Source: JBDHTS01 sp039808845
GTDB lineage: Bacteria; Pseudomonadota; Alphaproteobacteria; Micavibrionales; Micavibrionaceae
DNA: 5,761 bases
Assembly: GCA_039808845.1 (NCBI GenBank)
Contig: JBDHTS010000115.1
Coordinates: forward strand, 1 to 5,761
Direction of reading: 5' to 3'
Position numbers and translations under genes: made by a program. Under the pieces are notes generated by a model. That model worked only from the letters and a program-made list of their open reading frames with translations. It was not told the origin of the DNA and searched no databases. This document shows, one piece after another, positions 1-5,461 of this stretch (position 1 is its first letter; the number at the start of each line of letters is the position of its first letter).

Positions 1-729
1 GAAAGCCTGCGCTTCCTGCCGGTGGGGAAAGACACGGAAATGACGACGACTTCCGCCTGGCCGGATCCCAGCTTCGAGGGCCTCTACCTGCCCTCCGAAC
101 GCTCGGTCACGGACAAGGGATTTCGCGCCACGTGGCAGACCGGTTTCCTGGCCACCAACATCGAGTCCCAACTTGAAAGCTGCCTCACCAGCCGCAATTG
201 CGAAACCCTGTTGGCGAACGGATTCGGCGTCTCCCTGTTCCAGCCGGTCGATATCTACCAGCAGTCGCTGCGCTCGGCGAAATACGGGATCCTGTTCGTT
301 TTCATGACCTTTGCCGCGTTCTTCCTGTTCGAGGTGCTGCGGCAAATGCGAATCCACCCCGTGCAGTATCTTCTGGTGGGCAGCGCGCTCGCCCTGTTCT
401 ATCTCCTGCTGGTGTCGCTGTCGGAGCACCTGTCCTTCACCCCGGCCTATATCGTGGCCAGCGCCGCCATCGTCCTGCTGCTCGGCTACTACGTCTCGCA
501 TGTCCTGCAAAACAGGCAGGGCGGCGCGCTGTTCGGCGGCCTGGTGGCGATGCTCTATCTCGTGATGTACTTCATCCTGCGGTCCGAGGATTACGCCCTG
601 CTGATGGGGGCGGGCATCCTGTTCACCCTGCTGGCCGCCATCATGGTCCTGACCCGCCGGGTAGACTGGTATGGCCTGGGCCGCCCGGGCCCGGCCATGG
701 ACCCCAGGGACCCGTATAAAAATGCTTGA
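1..729 (+). CDS. creD: Inner membrane protein CreD, C-terminal part (5' end outside window)
   Basis: The reading frame is open from the first base and ends at TGA 727-729, giving 242 codons. Escherichia coli CreD has about 450 residues, so roughly the N-terminal half is missing. From memory of the family, several signatures match: SLRFLPVGK at the very start, WPDPSFEG, the stretch HPVQYLLVG, FYLLLVSLSEH, and RRVDWY near the end. The first about 90 residues are the end of the extracytoplasmic domain. Five hydrophobic segments follow, at about residues 94-112, 121-139, 148-168, 175-193 and 197-217. CreD is an inner-membrane protein of the CreBC regulon linked to envelope integrity and, in some bacteria, to beta-lactam response; its biochemical activity is not known. 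A GTG at 22 and an ATG at 40 lie inside the conserved domain and are not real starts. The family call is firm; the function here is by analogy. Confidence 0.93.
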   Translation, partial: ESLRFLPVGKDTEMTTTSAWPDPSFEGLYLPSERSVTDKGFRATWQTGFLATNIESQLESCLTSRNCETLLANGFGVSLFQPVDIYQQSLRSAKYGILFVFMTFAAFFLFEVLRQMRIHPVQYLLVGSALALFYLLLVSLSEHLSFTPAYIVASAAIVLLLGYYVSHVLQNRQGGALFGGLVAMLYLVMYFILRSEDYALLMGAGILFTLLAAIMVLTRRVDWYGLGRPGPAMDPRDPYKNA

Positions 730-779
730 AACCGCCCGGTTTTCCGATTACTGATAACGCACCCTTACGTTACCGGTAT

Positions 780-854
780 GCGCACGTAGCTCAGTGGTAG
801 AGCACTGTGTTGACATCGCAGGGGTCGCAAGTTCAATCCTTGCCGTGCGCACCA
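780..854 (+). tRNA. tRNA-Val (anticodon GAC), CCA encoded
   Basis: The cloverleaf folds by hand. The acceptor stem pairs GCGCACG (780-786) with CGTGCGC (844-850), followed by A73 and an encoded CCA at 852-854. The D arm uses GCTC/GAGC around AGTGGTA. The anticodon stem CTGTG/CGCAG encloses the loop TTGACAT, so the anticodon is GAC, which reads the valine codon GTC. The T arm is GCAAG/CTTGC with loop TTCAATC. All stems are complete, with one G-U pair in the anticodon stem, so the gene looks functional. It lies 50 bases after creD on the same strand. An AT-rich segment begins directly behind its 3' end, the usual position for integrated elements. Confidence 0.96.
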
Positions 855-1140
855 TTTAAAATCAGATGCAGAATTCATCATTTATTTTCAGTTTTTTAAT
901 CGTCAAAAAATTTTAATTTTAAAATTGACCGTTTAAAAAAAATGGGCTGTCCTAACTAAGGCCTAAGAGATGAAGTCACCATAATATATGGTATGCAGCA
1001 CTGTTCATCTAAAGAAGAAAAAGGGACACTGCGCGGACATATAAAACAGGGTAAAAACCGCAACAAGTTCTTGAAATGTTCCTTTTTGTCTGCAAAAGAT
1101 AAAGAGTAAAAAAATTTTTGCGATAAACTGGAGCGATACA
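855..1140. other. AT-rich intergenic region upstream of the exported-protein gene
   Basis: No coding gene is convincing in these 286 bases. The region contains A and T runs, for example 890-925, and two small inverted repeats: GTCAA/TTGAC at 902-906 and 925-929, and ACCATA/TATGGT at 978-983 and 987-992. Promoter-like pieces are present, such as TTGACC at 925-930, TATAAA at 1040-1045 and TTGAAA at 1071-1076. None has a matching partner hexamer at 16-18 bases, so I do not call a promoter. The T run at 891-896 follows only a four-base-pair stem and is a poor tRNA terminator. Confidence 0.5.
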
Positions 1141-2070
1141 ATGAGAATAAGAACAGTTTTGTTGTTTGCTCTTCTTATTACGCATTGGAGCAGTTTTGTT
1201 TTTGCAGATGATGAAGGAGTAAAAAAATATAGAAATTATACACCGCAACAACTTGCAGAATTAACGCAAGATGTTCGCAGCAGTGATGTACCGATGATGT
1301 ATTTATTTGCCATGCGAAATGGCATAGGCGAAGGCTCAGAATTACTTCTTGGCATGTGGCTTAACCGTTTAATGTATCCAGGAATTCAGAGTTACGATAC
1401 TGCTGTAAAAGCTTTTCAAAAGGATTTGCGAGATGAGCCTACGGGAAAATTCACGGTATGGCAGATTTATAATTTGGAGCAACGGGCAGAAATGCAAAAA
1501 CTCGACACGGTTTTATTTCCTGAAAATTTTTCCAACTATATTACTGAAGATTTCGCTAAAATTGAAGGAACTGTCACCATGCTTGAAGATCAAATTGCTT
1601 ATCCAGTAAATCATGTCAAAGTCAGCTGCTACAAGGCGGATAAATATTGCGAATATAACATGATAGTTTTAATGGTGCCTAAAGAAGATTCTTGGTCACA
1701 AAATTATCAAGTCATGGATATGGGAACTGATATCTATAAAATTACCCGCTGGGAAAATGATGAGATAGATGCCGTGCCCACGAATACAGGGACTTGTCGT
1801 ATCAACTCTTTAAACTTCAATTTTAAAACTAAAGAATTTTTTGAAATTGCAAAGAATGCCGAAGGTGAATGTAAATTTATGGGGACGACCTTTGAAAAAT
1901 TGCCAAAACCAAGAATATCGCAGATATTGGATGGTAAGAAAATAATCCAGCAGGAATTTACAAATTTAAAGAAAAAGGCTTTTGAGGTTACAGCAAGCGA
2001 TTTCCAAAAGAAGGCTAATAAATTAATTGAAGAAGTAAAGTCTTCATCTGAGGAAATGAAAAAACAATAA
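1141..2070 (+). CDS. Exported protein of unknown function with weak peptidoglycan-binding-like segment
   Basis: I do not recognise this 309-residue protein. It starts at ATG 1141, preceded by GGAG at 1130-1133 with seven bases between, a good ribosome binding site. Residues 1-22 form a classical signal peptide (MRIR, then a hydrophobic core, ending FVFA before DDEG), so the mature protein should be periplasmic or secreted. Residues about 70-112 contain YDTAVKAFQKDL followed by PTGKFTVWQIYNL. This resembles the helical repeat of peptidoglycan-binding domains (AV..FQ, then TG..T..q...L), but the match is by eye and weak. Four cysteines (163, 170, 219, 244) lie in the middle domain and could form two disulfides. 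The C-terminus from about 265 is lysine- and glutamate-rich and probably helical. The gene stands alone in the AT-rich island, and its base use differs strongly from its neighbours, suggesting transfer. It could be an envelope protein or an effector; the sequence does not decide. Confidence 0.85.
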   Translation: MRIRTVLLFALLITHWSSFVFADDEGVKKYRNYTPQQLAELTQDVRSSDVPMMYLFAMRNGIGEGSELLLGMWLNRLMYPGIQSYDTAVKAFQKDLRDEPTGKFTVWQIYNLEQRAEMQKLDTVLFPENFSNYITEDFAKIEGTVTMLEDQIAYPVNHVKVSCYKADKYCEYNMIVLMVPKEDSWSQNYQVMDMGTDIYKITRWENDEIDAVPTNTGTCRINSLNFNFKTKEFFEIAKNAEGECKFMGTTFEKLPKPRISQILDGKKIIQQEFTNLKKKAFEVTASDFQKKANKLIEEVKSSSEEMKKQ

Positions 2071-2194
2071 TCTTCCTTCTTTACTATTATCCGGATGTCC
2101 GCCTGCGCGGTATAGCGGCTTGGGTGATGTCTTGAAGAAAAAGTTTAGAGTTTTTTCCTTTATGCCATACCATTTATGTTATGCAAAATCCCCT
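2071..2194. terminator. Convergent intergenic gap with a weak A/T-only hairpin
   Basis: This gap lies between two converging genes, where a bidirectional terminator is expected. The best candidate is an A/T stem formed by 2135-2142 (AAGAAAAA) and 2151-2160 (TTTTTTCCTT), with a short loop and one bulged base. It reads as an A-rich arm followed by a T-rich arm on either strand. A separate CCGC/GCGG stem at 2099-2110 has no following T run. Neither is a strong intrinsic terminator, so this is a guess from position and symmetry. Confidence 0.2.
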
Positions 2195-2851
2195 TTACGC
2201 ATGATGCCTTTTTAATTTTTTTCCGAACTTTCTCATCATCTTGAGCGGCTTCGTCCCAAACAACAGCCTCCCCATCATCGCGAATACGCCGCCGCGCATG
2301 TCGAACAGGGCGTTCTTGCCGATGACCTGAAGCTCCTCGTAGGTTTTCAGGTAGATGGCGTCGATGCCGTCGGAGAGGCTCTGGGTCAGGGGGTCGTTCT
2401 CCGCCGCCTTGATCAGGTAGGCTTCGTTCAGCGCCCGGTTCGGTTCGCCCTGGATGTTGTATTGCAAAGCATTCGTGATCATCTGGTATGCGACCGAAAC
2501 GTTGACGAAGCTGGCCATGTAGTCCGGCCCGAAATGGGCGCAGAACAGGTAGCGGATCTCGTTCAGCTGTTCGACCGTGCCTTTCACGGTCTTCAGATTG
2601 GCGAGCGCGGTTTCGGAAAAGACTTTAAGGAATCCGGGATCGCTCTCCATCTCGTCGTCCGGCATCATGCGGATCAGCCGGTTGCTCTCGATGGCCTCCA
2701 CAGTCTGGGCCAGAAGGACGATGGATTTCTCCGCGATGTCGATGCGCTTCCGCCCCAGCGTCTCGAACTTCCATGAATTGAACCCGGCAAGCCCCGCCCC
2801 CGCCGCGCACACGGCGGCCAGAAATGTGCCAATGTCGAAGCTGAAGTCCAT
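2195..2851 (-). CDS. Hypothetical protein with one N-terminal membrane segment
   Basis: This 218-residue product has no name I recognise. Residues about 7-25 form a small-residue-rich hydrophobic helix (FLAAVCAAGAGLAGF), followed by NSWKFETLGRKRIDIAE. That layout, a single membrane helix then a Trp/Arg/Lys-rich stretch and a long alpha-helical domain, is common among small uncharacterised membrane proteins of alphaproteobacteria, in which the helical part is thought to face the cytoplasm. The C-terminus (about 201-217, KPLKMMRKFGKKLKRHH) is strongly basic and might contact membrane or nucleic acid. GC-rich codon use matches the backbone except in the last few codons. No Shine-Dalgarno sequence precedes the ATG at 2851. 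The next Met codons are at residues 62-63, so this start is the only sensible one. The gene converges on 1141-2070 and diverges from 3005-3694. Confidence 0.78.
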   Translation of the reverse strand: MDFSFDIGTFLAAVCAAGAGLAGFNSWKFETLGRKRIDIAEKSIVLLAQTVEAIESNRLIRMMPDDEMESDPGFLKVFSETALANLKTVKGTVEQLNEIRYLFCAHFGPDYMASFVNVSVAYQMITNALQYNIQGEPNRALNEAYLIKAAENDPLTQSLSDGIDAIYLKTYEELQVIGKNALFDMRGGVFAMMGRLLFGTKPLKMMRKFGKKLKRHHA

Positions 2852-2856
2852 GGGTT

Positions 2857-2862
2857 GTTATA
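2857..2862 (-). promoter_or_regulatory. Possible -10 element (TATAAC) five bases before the ATG at 2851
   Basis: On the minus strand TATAAC (5 of 6 to the consensus) ends five bases before the start codon of the 218-residue gene. Initiation about seven bases downstream of this box would fall at the start codon and give a leaderless message, which agrees with the missing ribosome binding site. The corresponding -35 position (TGTACG, 2885-2880) is poor. This is a speculative call. Confidence 0.22.
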
Positions 2863-2923
2863 GCGCAGCCGATAAAAACCGTACAGGCCGTCCATTTTTA
2901 CAGAACATCACCTTAAAAACCGC

Positions 2924-2952
2924 AAGACAGATTCCGGCAAACAAGTTATAAT
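2924..2952 (+). promoter_or_regulatory. Sigma-70-type promoter for the pilus-assembly-domain gene
   Basis: A perfect TATAAT lies at 2947-2952. Exactly 17 bases upstream is AAGACA (2924-2929), which matches four of six consensus -35 bases. Transcription would start near 2959, leaving a leader of about 45 bases before the ATG at 3005. The site lies in the 153-base gap between two divergent genes and points at the plus-strand gene. Both hexamers are read directly; activity is inferred. Confidence 0.5.
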
Positions 2953-3004
2953 CGCGCCAGAACGTACCCAGCACTCCTTCCACTTTTCCTTTCCATTATC
3001 TGCC

Positions 3005-3694
3005 ATGAAACGCCGGACCCTGCCCCTGATTCTGTTTGCCGCCGTCGCGCTGCCCGCGCTGCCCGCCTTCGCGCAGGCGACTTTGCAGCCTGCGCCGGGC
3101 GGCTCGTTCATGCCGCCGGCGGGCGCGCCTTCCGACGCTTCCGTGTCCGTGGGACAGGATAACGACACCTATCCCGCCCTGACCCTGACGCCCGACAAAT
3201 CCGAACTCATTCGGCTGGACCAGGACGCGGGCAGCATCATCGTCGGCAATCCGGCACATTTGAGCGCCATTCTCGACACCGCGCGCACGGTCCTGCTCGT
3301 CCCGCGCGCGCCGGGATCGACGTATTTCACCGTGCTGGACGCCCAGCGCAAGGTGATCATGCAGCGGCACGTGTTCGTCGACGCCCCGGCGGACAAATAT
3401 ATCCGCATCCGCCGCAACTGTTCGCTGGGGCGCAACGGATGCCAGCCGACTTCTGTCTATTATTGCCCGGATATCTGCCACGAAGTCGCCGTGCAGCAGG
3501 TTTCATCCGGTGGCGCGCCGACCCAGACCGATGTGATGGGCGGTCCTGCCGGTAACGGTGTTGCAGGAACGGAAAATACCGGCCTGCCCCCCGAACCCAC
3601 CGGCATGATGACGCCCGAAGAAACGTCTCCTGAACCGGCGGAAGAAGAATCCAACGCGCCGGTGCAGGAAGATACGGAATCCACGCCTCAGTAA
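3005..3694 (+). CDS. Exported protein with pilus-assembly N-terminal (CpaC N0-like) domain
   Basis: The product has 229 residues. Residues 1-23 are a signal peptide (MKRR, hydrophobic core, ALPAFA before Q24), placing it in the periplasm or outer membrane. Residues about 58-126 look like the pilus formation N-terminal domain found at the start of CpaC/RcpA secretins: LTLTPDKSELIRLDQDAGSI, IVGNP, then LLVPRAPGSTYFTVLDAQRKVI. Unlike CpaC it has no secretin domain. A four-cysteine cluster follows (139, 146, 154, 158), probably disulfide-bonded if the protein is exported. The tail after about 165 is rich in Gly, Pro, Thr and Glu, with an acidic, probably disordered end. It precedes the TadD-like gene by 62 bases on the same strand and sits near tadB-tadC, so a role at the Tad secretin or outer-membrane step is likely but unproven. 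The start codon lacks a clear ribosome binding site. Confidence 0.82.
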   Translation: MKRRTLPLILFAAVALPALPAFAQATLQPAPGGSFMPPAGAPSDASVSVGQDNDTYPALTLTPDKSELIRLDQDAGSIIVGNPAHLSAILDTARTVLLVPRAPGSTYFTVLDAQRKVIMQRHVFVDAPADKYIRIRRNCSLGRNGCQPTSVYYCPDICHEVAVQQVSSGGAPTQTDVMGGPAGNGVAGTENTGLPPEPTGMMTPEETSPEPAEEESNAPVQEDTESTPQ

Positions 3695-3696
3695 GG

Positions 3697-3726
3697 TTGA
3701 CTTTGAACGGTCGCGGGCAATTTATT
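3697..3726 (+). promoter_or_regulatory. Candidate promoter for the TadD-like gene
   Basis: TTGACT at 3697-3702 (five of six to the -35 consensus) is followed after 18 bases by TTTATT at 3721-3726 (four of six to the -10). It lies directly behind the TAA stop of the preceding gene (3692-3694). The TadD-like gene may therefore be transcribed separately as well as by read-through. The spacing is slightly long and the -10 is imperfect. Confidence 0.35.
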
Positions 3727-3762
3727 CTCGAAGCTGATAAAAGAGTATGCTAATCAATGTCT

Positions 3763-3768
3763 GAAAGG
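3763..3768 (+). promoter_or_regulatory. Ribosome binding site GAAAGG selecting the start at 3775
   Basis: GAAAGG ends six bases before the ATG at 3775. The upstream in-frame ATG at 3757 has only a weak AAGAG about 11 bases away. Starting at 3775 also gives the normal lipoprotein signal shape, with charged residues (MKPHAFHR) directly before the hydrophobic core. The later start is therefore preferred. Confidence 0.5.
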
Positions 3769-3774
3769 TTTTTC

Positions 3775-4509
3775 ATGAAGCCGCACGCTTTCCATCGCAC
3801 GACATCCCTTCTGCTGCTGGCCGCGGCGTCCCTTACCCTGTCCGCCTGCGTGTCGCCACAGGGCGCGAACAGCATGGCCCGGCAAAAGCAGATCGACAGC
3901 GCGCTGGAAAAGGCGGCGATGGATTCCAAGACCGGTTCGAAACAATCGTTCGCGGTGCTCGAAACCCTCTACAAGCGGAAGAGCGACGATCCGGAGGCCG
4001 CATATAACTACGCCCAGTCCCTGCGCGAAAACGGCCGCGCCCAGCGCGCCGCCATTGTTCTCGGCCCCTTCGTCCAGGATGGAAAATCGCAAAACGCCGC
4101 CATCGTCGCGGAATACGGCGCGATCCAGGCCGCCATGGGCAGCTATACCGAAGCCGGCCAGTACGCCCGCAAGGCCATCGCCCTGAACCCCAAATTCGGG
4201 CAGGCTTATCATGTGCTCGGCATTTCGCTCGACGCCCAGGGCCAGCATGAGGAAGCCGAACAGGCGTTCCGCTCCGCCCTTGAAAACTGGCAGGGCGACC
4301 CGACGCCGGTTCTGAACAATCTGGGCCTGAACCTGGCGGCCCAGGGCTTTCTGGATGAAGCGGTGGAAACATTGCGCAAGGCCGTCGCCCTGTCTCCCGA
4401 CCGTACCGAAATCGAGCGGAACCTGAGGATCGTCAGCGCCCTGCAGGCCCAGAGCCCTTCGCACGGGCGTCCGGTCCCCGTTCCGCCGCGCAAACCGGCT
4501 CAAGGATAG
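3775..4509 (+). CDS. tadD: TadD-like TPR lipoprotein of the Tad pilus
   Basis: From the preferred start the product has 244 residues; an in-frame ATG at 3757 would add six. It begins with a lipoprotein signal peptide: MKPHAFHR, the core TTSLLLLAAASLTLSAC, and a lipobox LSAC with the lipidated cysteine at residue 25. Four TPR-like helical pairs follow, at about 74-107, 107-140, 141-175 and 176-209. The clearest are AYHVLGISLDAQGQHEEAEQ and LGLNLAAQGFLDEAVETLRK. The C-terminus is proline-rich. TadD proteins are TPR lipoproteins that support assembly or localisation of the Tad secretin at the outer membrane, and size, lipidation and neighbours all fit. TPR lipoproteins also occur in other envelope systems, so the symbol rests partly on context. 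The stop at 4507-4509 is one base from the stop of convergent tadC. Confidence 0.82.
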   Translation: MKPHAFHRTTSLLLLAAASLTLSACVSPQGANSMARQKQIDSALEKAAMDSKTGSKQSFAVLETLYKRKSDDPEAAYNYAQSLRENGRAQRAAIVLGPFVQDGKSQNAAIVAEYGAIQAAMGSYTEAGQYARKAIALNPKFGQAYHVLGISLDAQGQHEEAEQAFRSALENWQGDPTPVLNNLGLNLAAQGFLDEAVETLRKAVALSPDRTEIERNLRIVSALQAQSPSHGRPVPVPPRKPAQG

Positions 4510-4510
4510 C

Positions 4511-5458
4511 TTATTTACCCATCACTTCCTGCGCCTGCAGGATGGCGGGGCCTAAAATCACGATAAACAGCACCGGCAGGAAGAACAAAATCATCGGCAC
4601 GGTCAGTTTCGGCGGCAGCGCCGCCGCTTTCCGCTCGGCTTCCTGCATCCGTGCGTCGCGCAGCTCGTCCGCCATGACGCGCATCGCCTGAGTCACCGAC
4701 GTCCCGTACTGTTCCGCCTGAACCAGAGCCGTCGCAAAACTGCGCGCTGCGCCCGATCCGACACGGCGCGCGAAATCCTGAAGCGCCGAGCGGCGGTCGT
4801 TCAGCATTGCCATTTCCGCGCTCAGAATACCCAACTCCTCCGCCAGCGTCGCGGAATGGTCGGCCATTTCCTCCGCAATCCGCGCGACTGTCTGTTCCAG
4901 ACCGATCCCCCCCTGAACACAGATCAGCATCATGTCGAGCCCGTCCGGGAACGACTGGTTCATTTCCTGCGTGCGTTTCTGGATCTTGTTCTTGATCAGC
5001 AGCCCCGGCAGCTTATACCCGGCAAAGGCGGATGCGGCCAGAATACCCATGACGACGCCGTTGCTCATCTCCTTTTCCCCCTTGGAGATGAACAGCATGG
5101 CAATGCCCATAAAGAAGAACGGCAATACGGTGCGAAGGATGATGAATTTCAGCGGCGCCGTCGGGCTGCGCACCCCGGCCTGAAGCAACTGGTCCCGCAC
5201 CTTTTCGCCCATGTCGCCCAGCATTTTCTGGATTTTGAACAATGCCGCCATGGATTCCCGGGCGGACATGTTCTTGACCTTGCCGCGGTTGGCGATTTCT
5301 GACTTGGTCTGCTCGAACAAATCGCGGCGGCGCTTCTCGATGATCGACTGATATCGGTCCTTGCGGTCCCCGCGGTTCAGCATGGGCAGCGCGAAAGCCA
5401 CGAATGAAGCCGCCGCCGCCAGGGCCGTCACCAGTATCACGATGAAATCGGTATTCAT
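4511..5458 (-). CDS. tadC: Tad pilus inner-membrane platform protein TadC (type II secretion F family)
   Basis: The 315-residue product is a full-length TadC. It has an N-terminal membrane helix (about 6-26), two more helices (about 105-126 and 133-153), the F-family domain (about 170-300) and a final helix (about 286-308). The diagnostic stretch FPDGLDMMLICVQGGIGLEQ (170-189) is followed by QAEQYGTSVTQAMRVMADEL and RKAAALPPKLTVPMILFFLP, all typical of the TadB/TadC branch. With TadB it forms the inner-membrane platform through which the ATPase TadA/CpaF drives polymerisation of Flp pilin. It begins only three bases after the tadB stop, so the two are surely co-transcribed and probably translationally coupled. 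No intrinsic terminator is seen behind it; the convergent TadD-like gene ends one base away. No missing residues or frameshifts were noticed. Confidence 0.94.
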   Translation of the reverse strand: MNTDFIVILVTALAAAASFVAFALPMLNRGDRKDRYQSIIEKRRRDLFEQTKSEIANRGKVKNMSARESMAALFKIQKMLGDMGEKVRDQLLQAGVRSPTAPLKFIILRTVLPFFFMGIAMLFISKGEKEMSNGVVMGILAASAFAGYKLPGLLIKNKIQKRTQEMNQSFPDGLDMMLICVQGGIGLEQTVARIAEEMADHSATLAEELGILSAEMAMLNDRRSALQDFARRVGSGAARSFATALVQAEQYGTSVTQAMRVMADELRDARMQEAERKAAALPPKLTVPMILFFLPVLFIVILGPAILQAQEVMGK

Positions 5459-5461
5459 GCC

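Larger units (their letters stand above)
855..2215. other. AT-rich compositional island directly downstream of tRNA-Val
   Basis: Base composition changes abruptly at the 3' end of the tRNA and changes back within the last codons of the minus-strand gene ending at 2195. By direct count, the line 1501-1560 has 19 G/C of 60, while 4081-4140 has 39 of 60. The island carries one gene (1141-2070). Its codons favour A/T in third positions (AAA, TTT, GAA, ATT), unlike all neighbours. This pattern suggests horizontally acquired DNA placed at a tRNA. No integrase, transposase or long terminal repeat is visible; only an 8-base repeat (ACCATTTA at 851-858 and 2169-2176) brackets it. The composition is observed; the transfer is inferred. 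Confidence 0.55.

Noticed and set aside
729..742. AAACC-GCCC-GGTTT hairpin just after creD as a terminator
   Set aside because: The stem is only five base pairs and is followed by CCGATT rather than a T run, so an intrinsic terminator is not supported.
956..1251. Two small minus-strand frames in the AT-rich region
   Set aside because: They overlap the start and promoter region of the exported-protein gene, lack ribosome binding sites and have random-looking Phe/Ser/Cys-rich translations.
988..2173. Inverted octamer ATGGTATG (988-995) / CATACCAT (2166-2173) as insertion-sequence ends
   Set aside because: The match does not extend beyond eight bases, there is no transposase between the copies and no flanking duplication, so chance is sufficient.
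2462..2951. Plus-strand frames opposite the 218-residue gene
   Set aside because: They are antisense to a gene with a coherent membrane-helix and basic-tail layout, have no motif and no good start signal.
3754..4503. Long minus-strand open frame opposite the TadD-like gene
   Set aside because: The plus strand encodes a clear lipobox and TPR repeats. The opposite frame is low-complexity GC-rich translation without recognisable motifs, a typical shadow.
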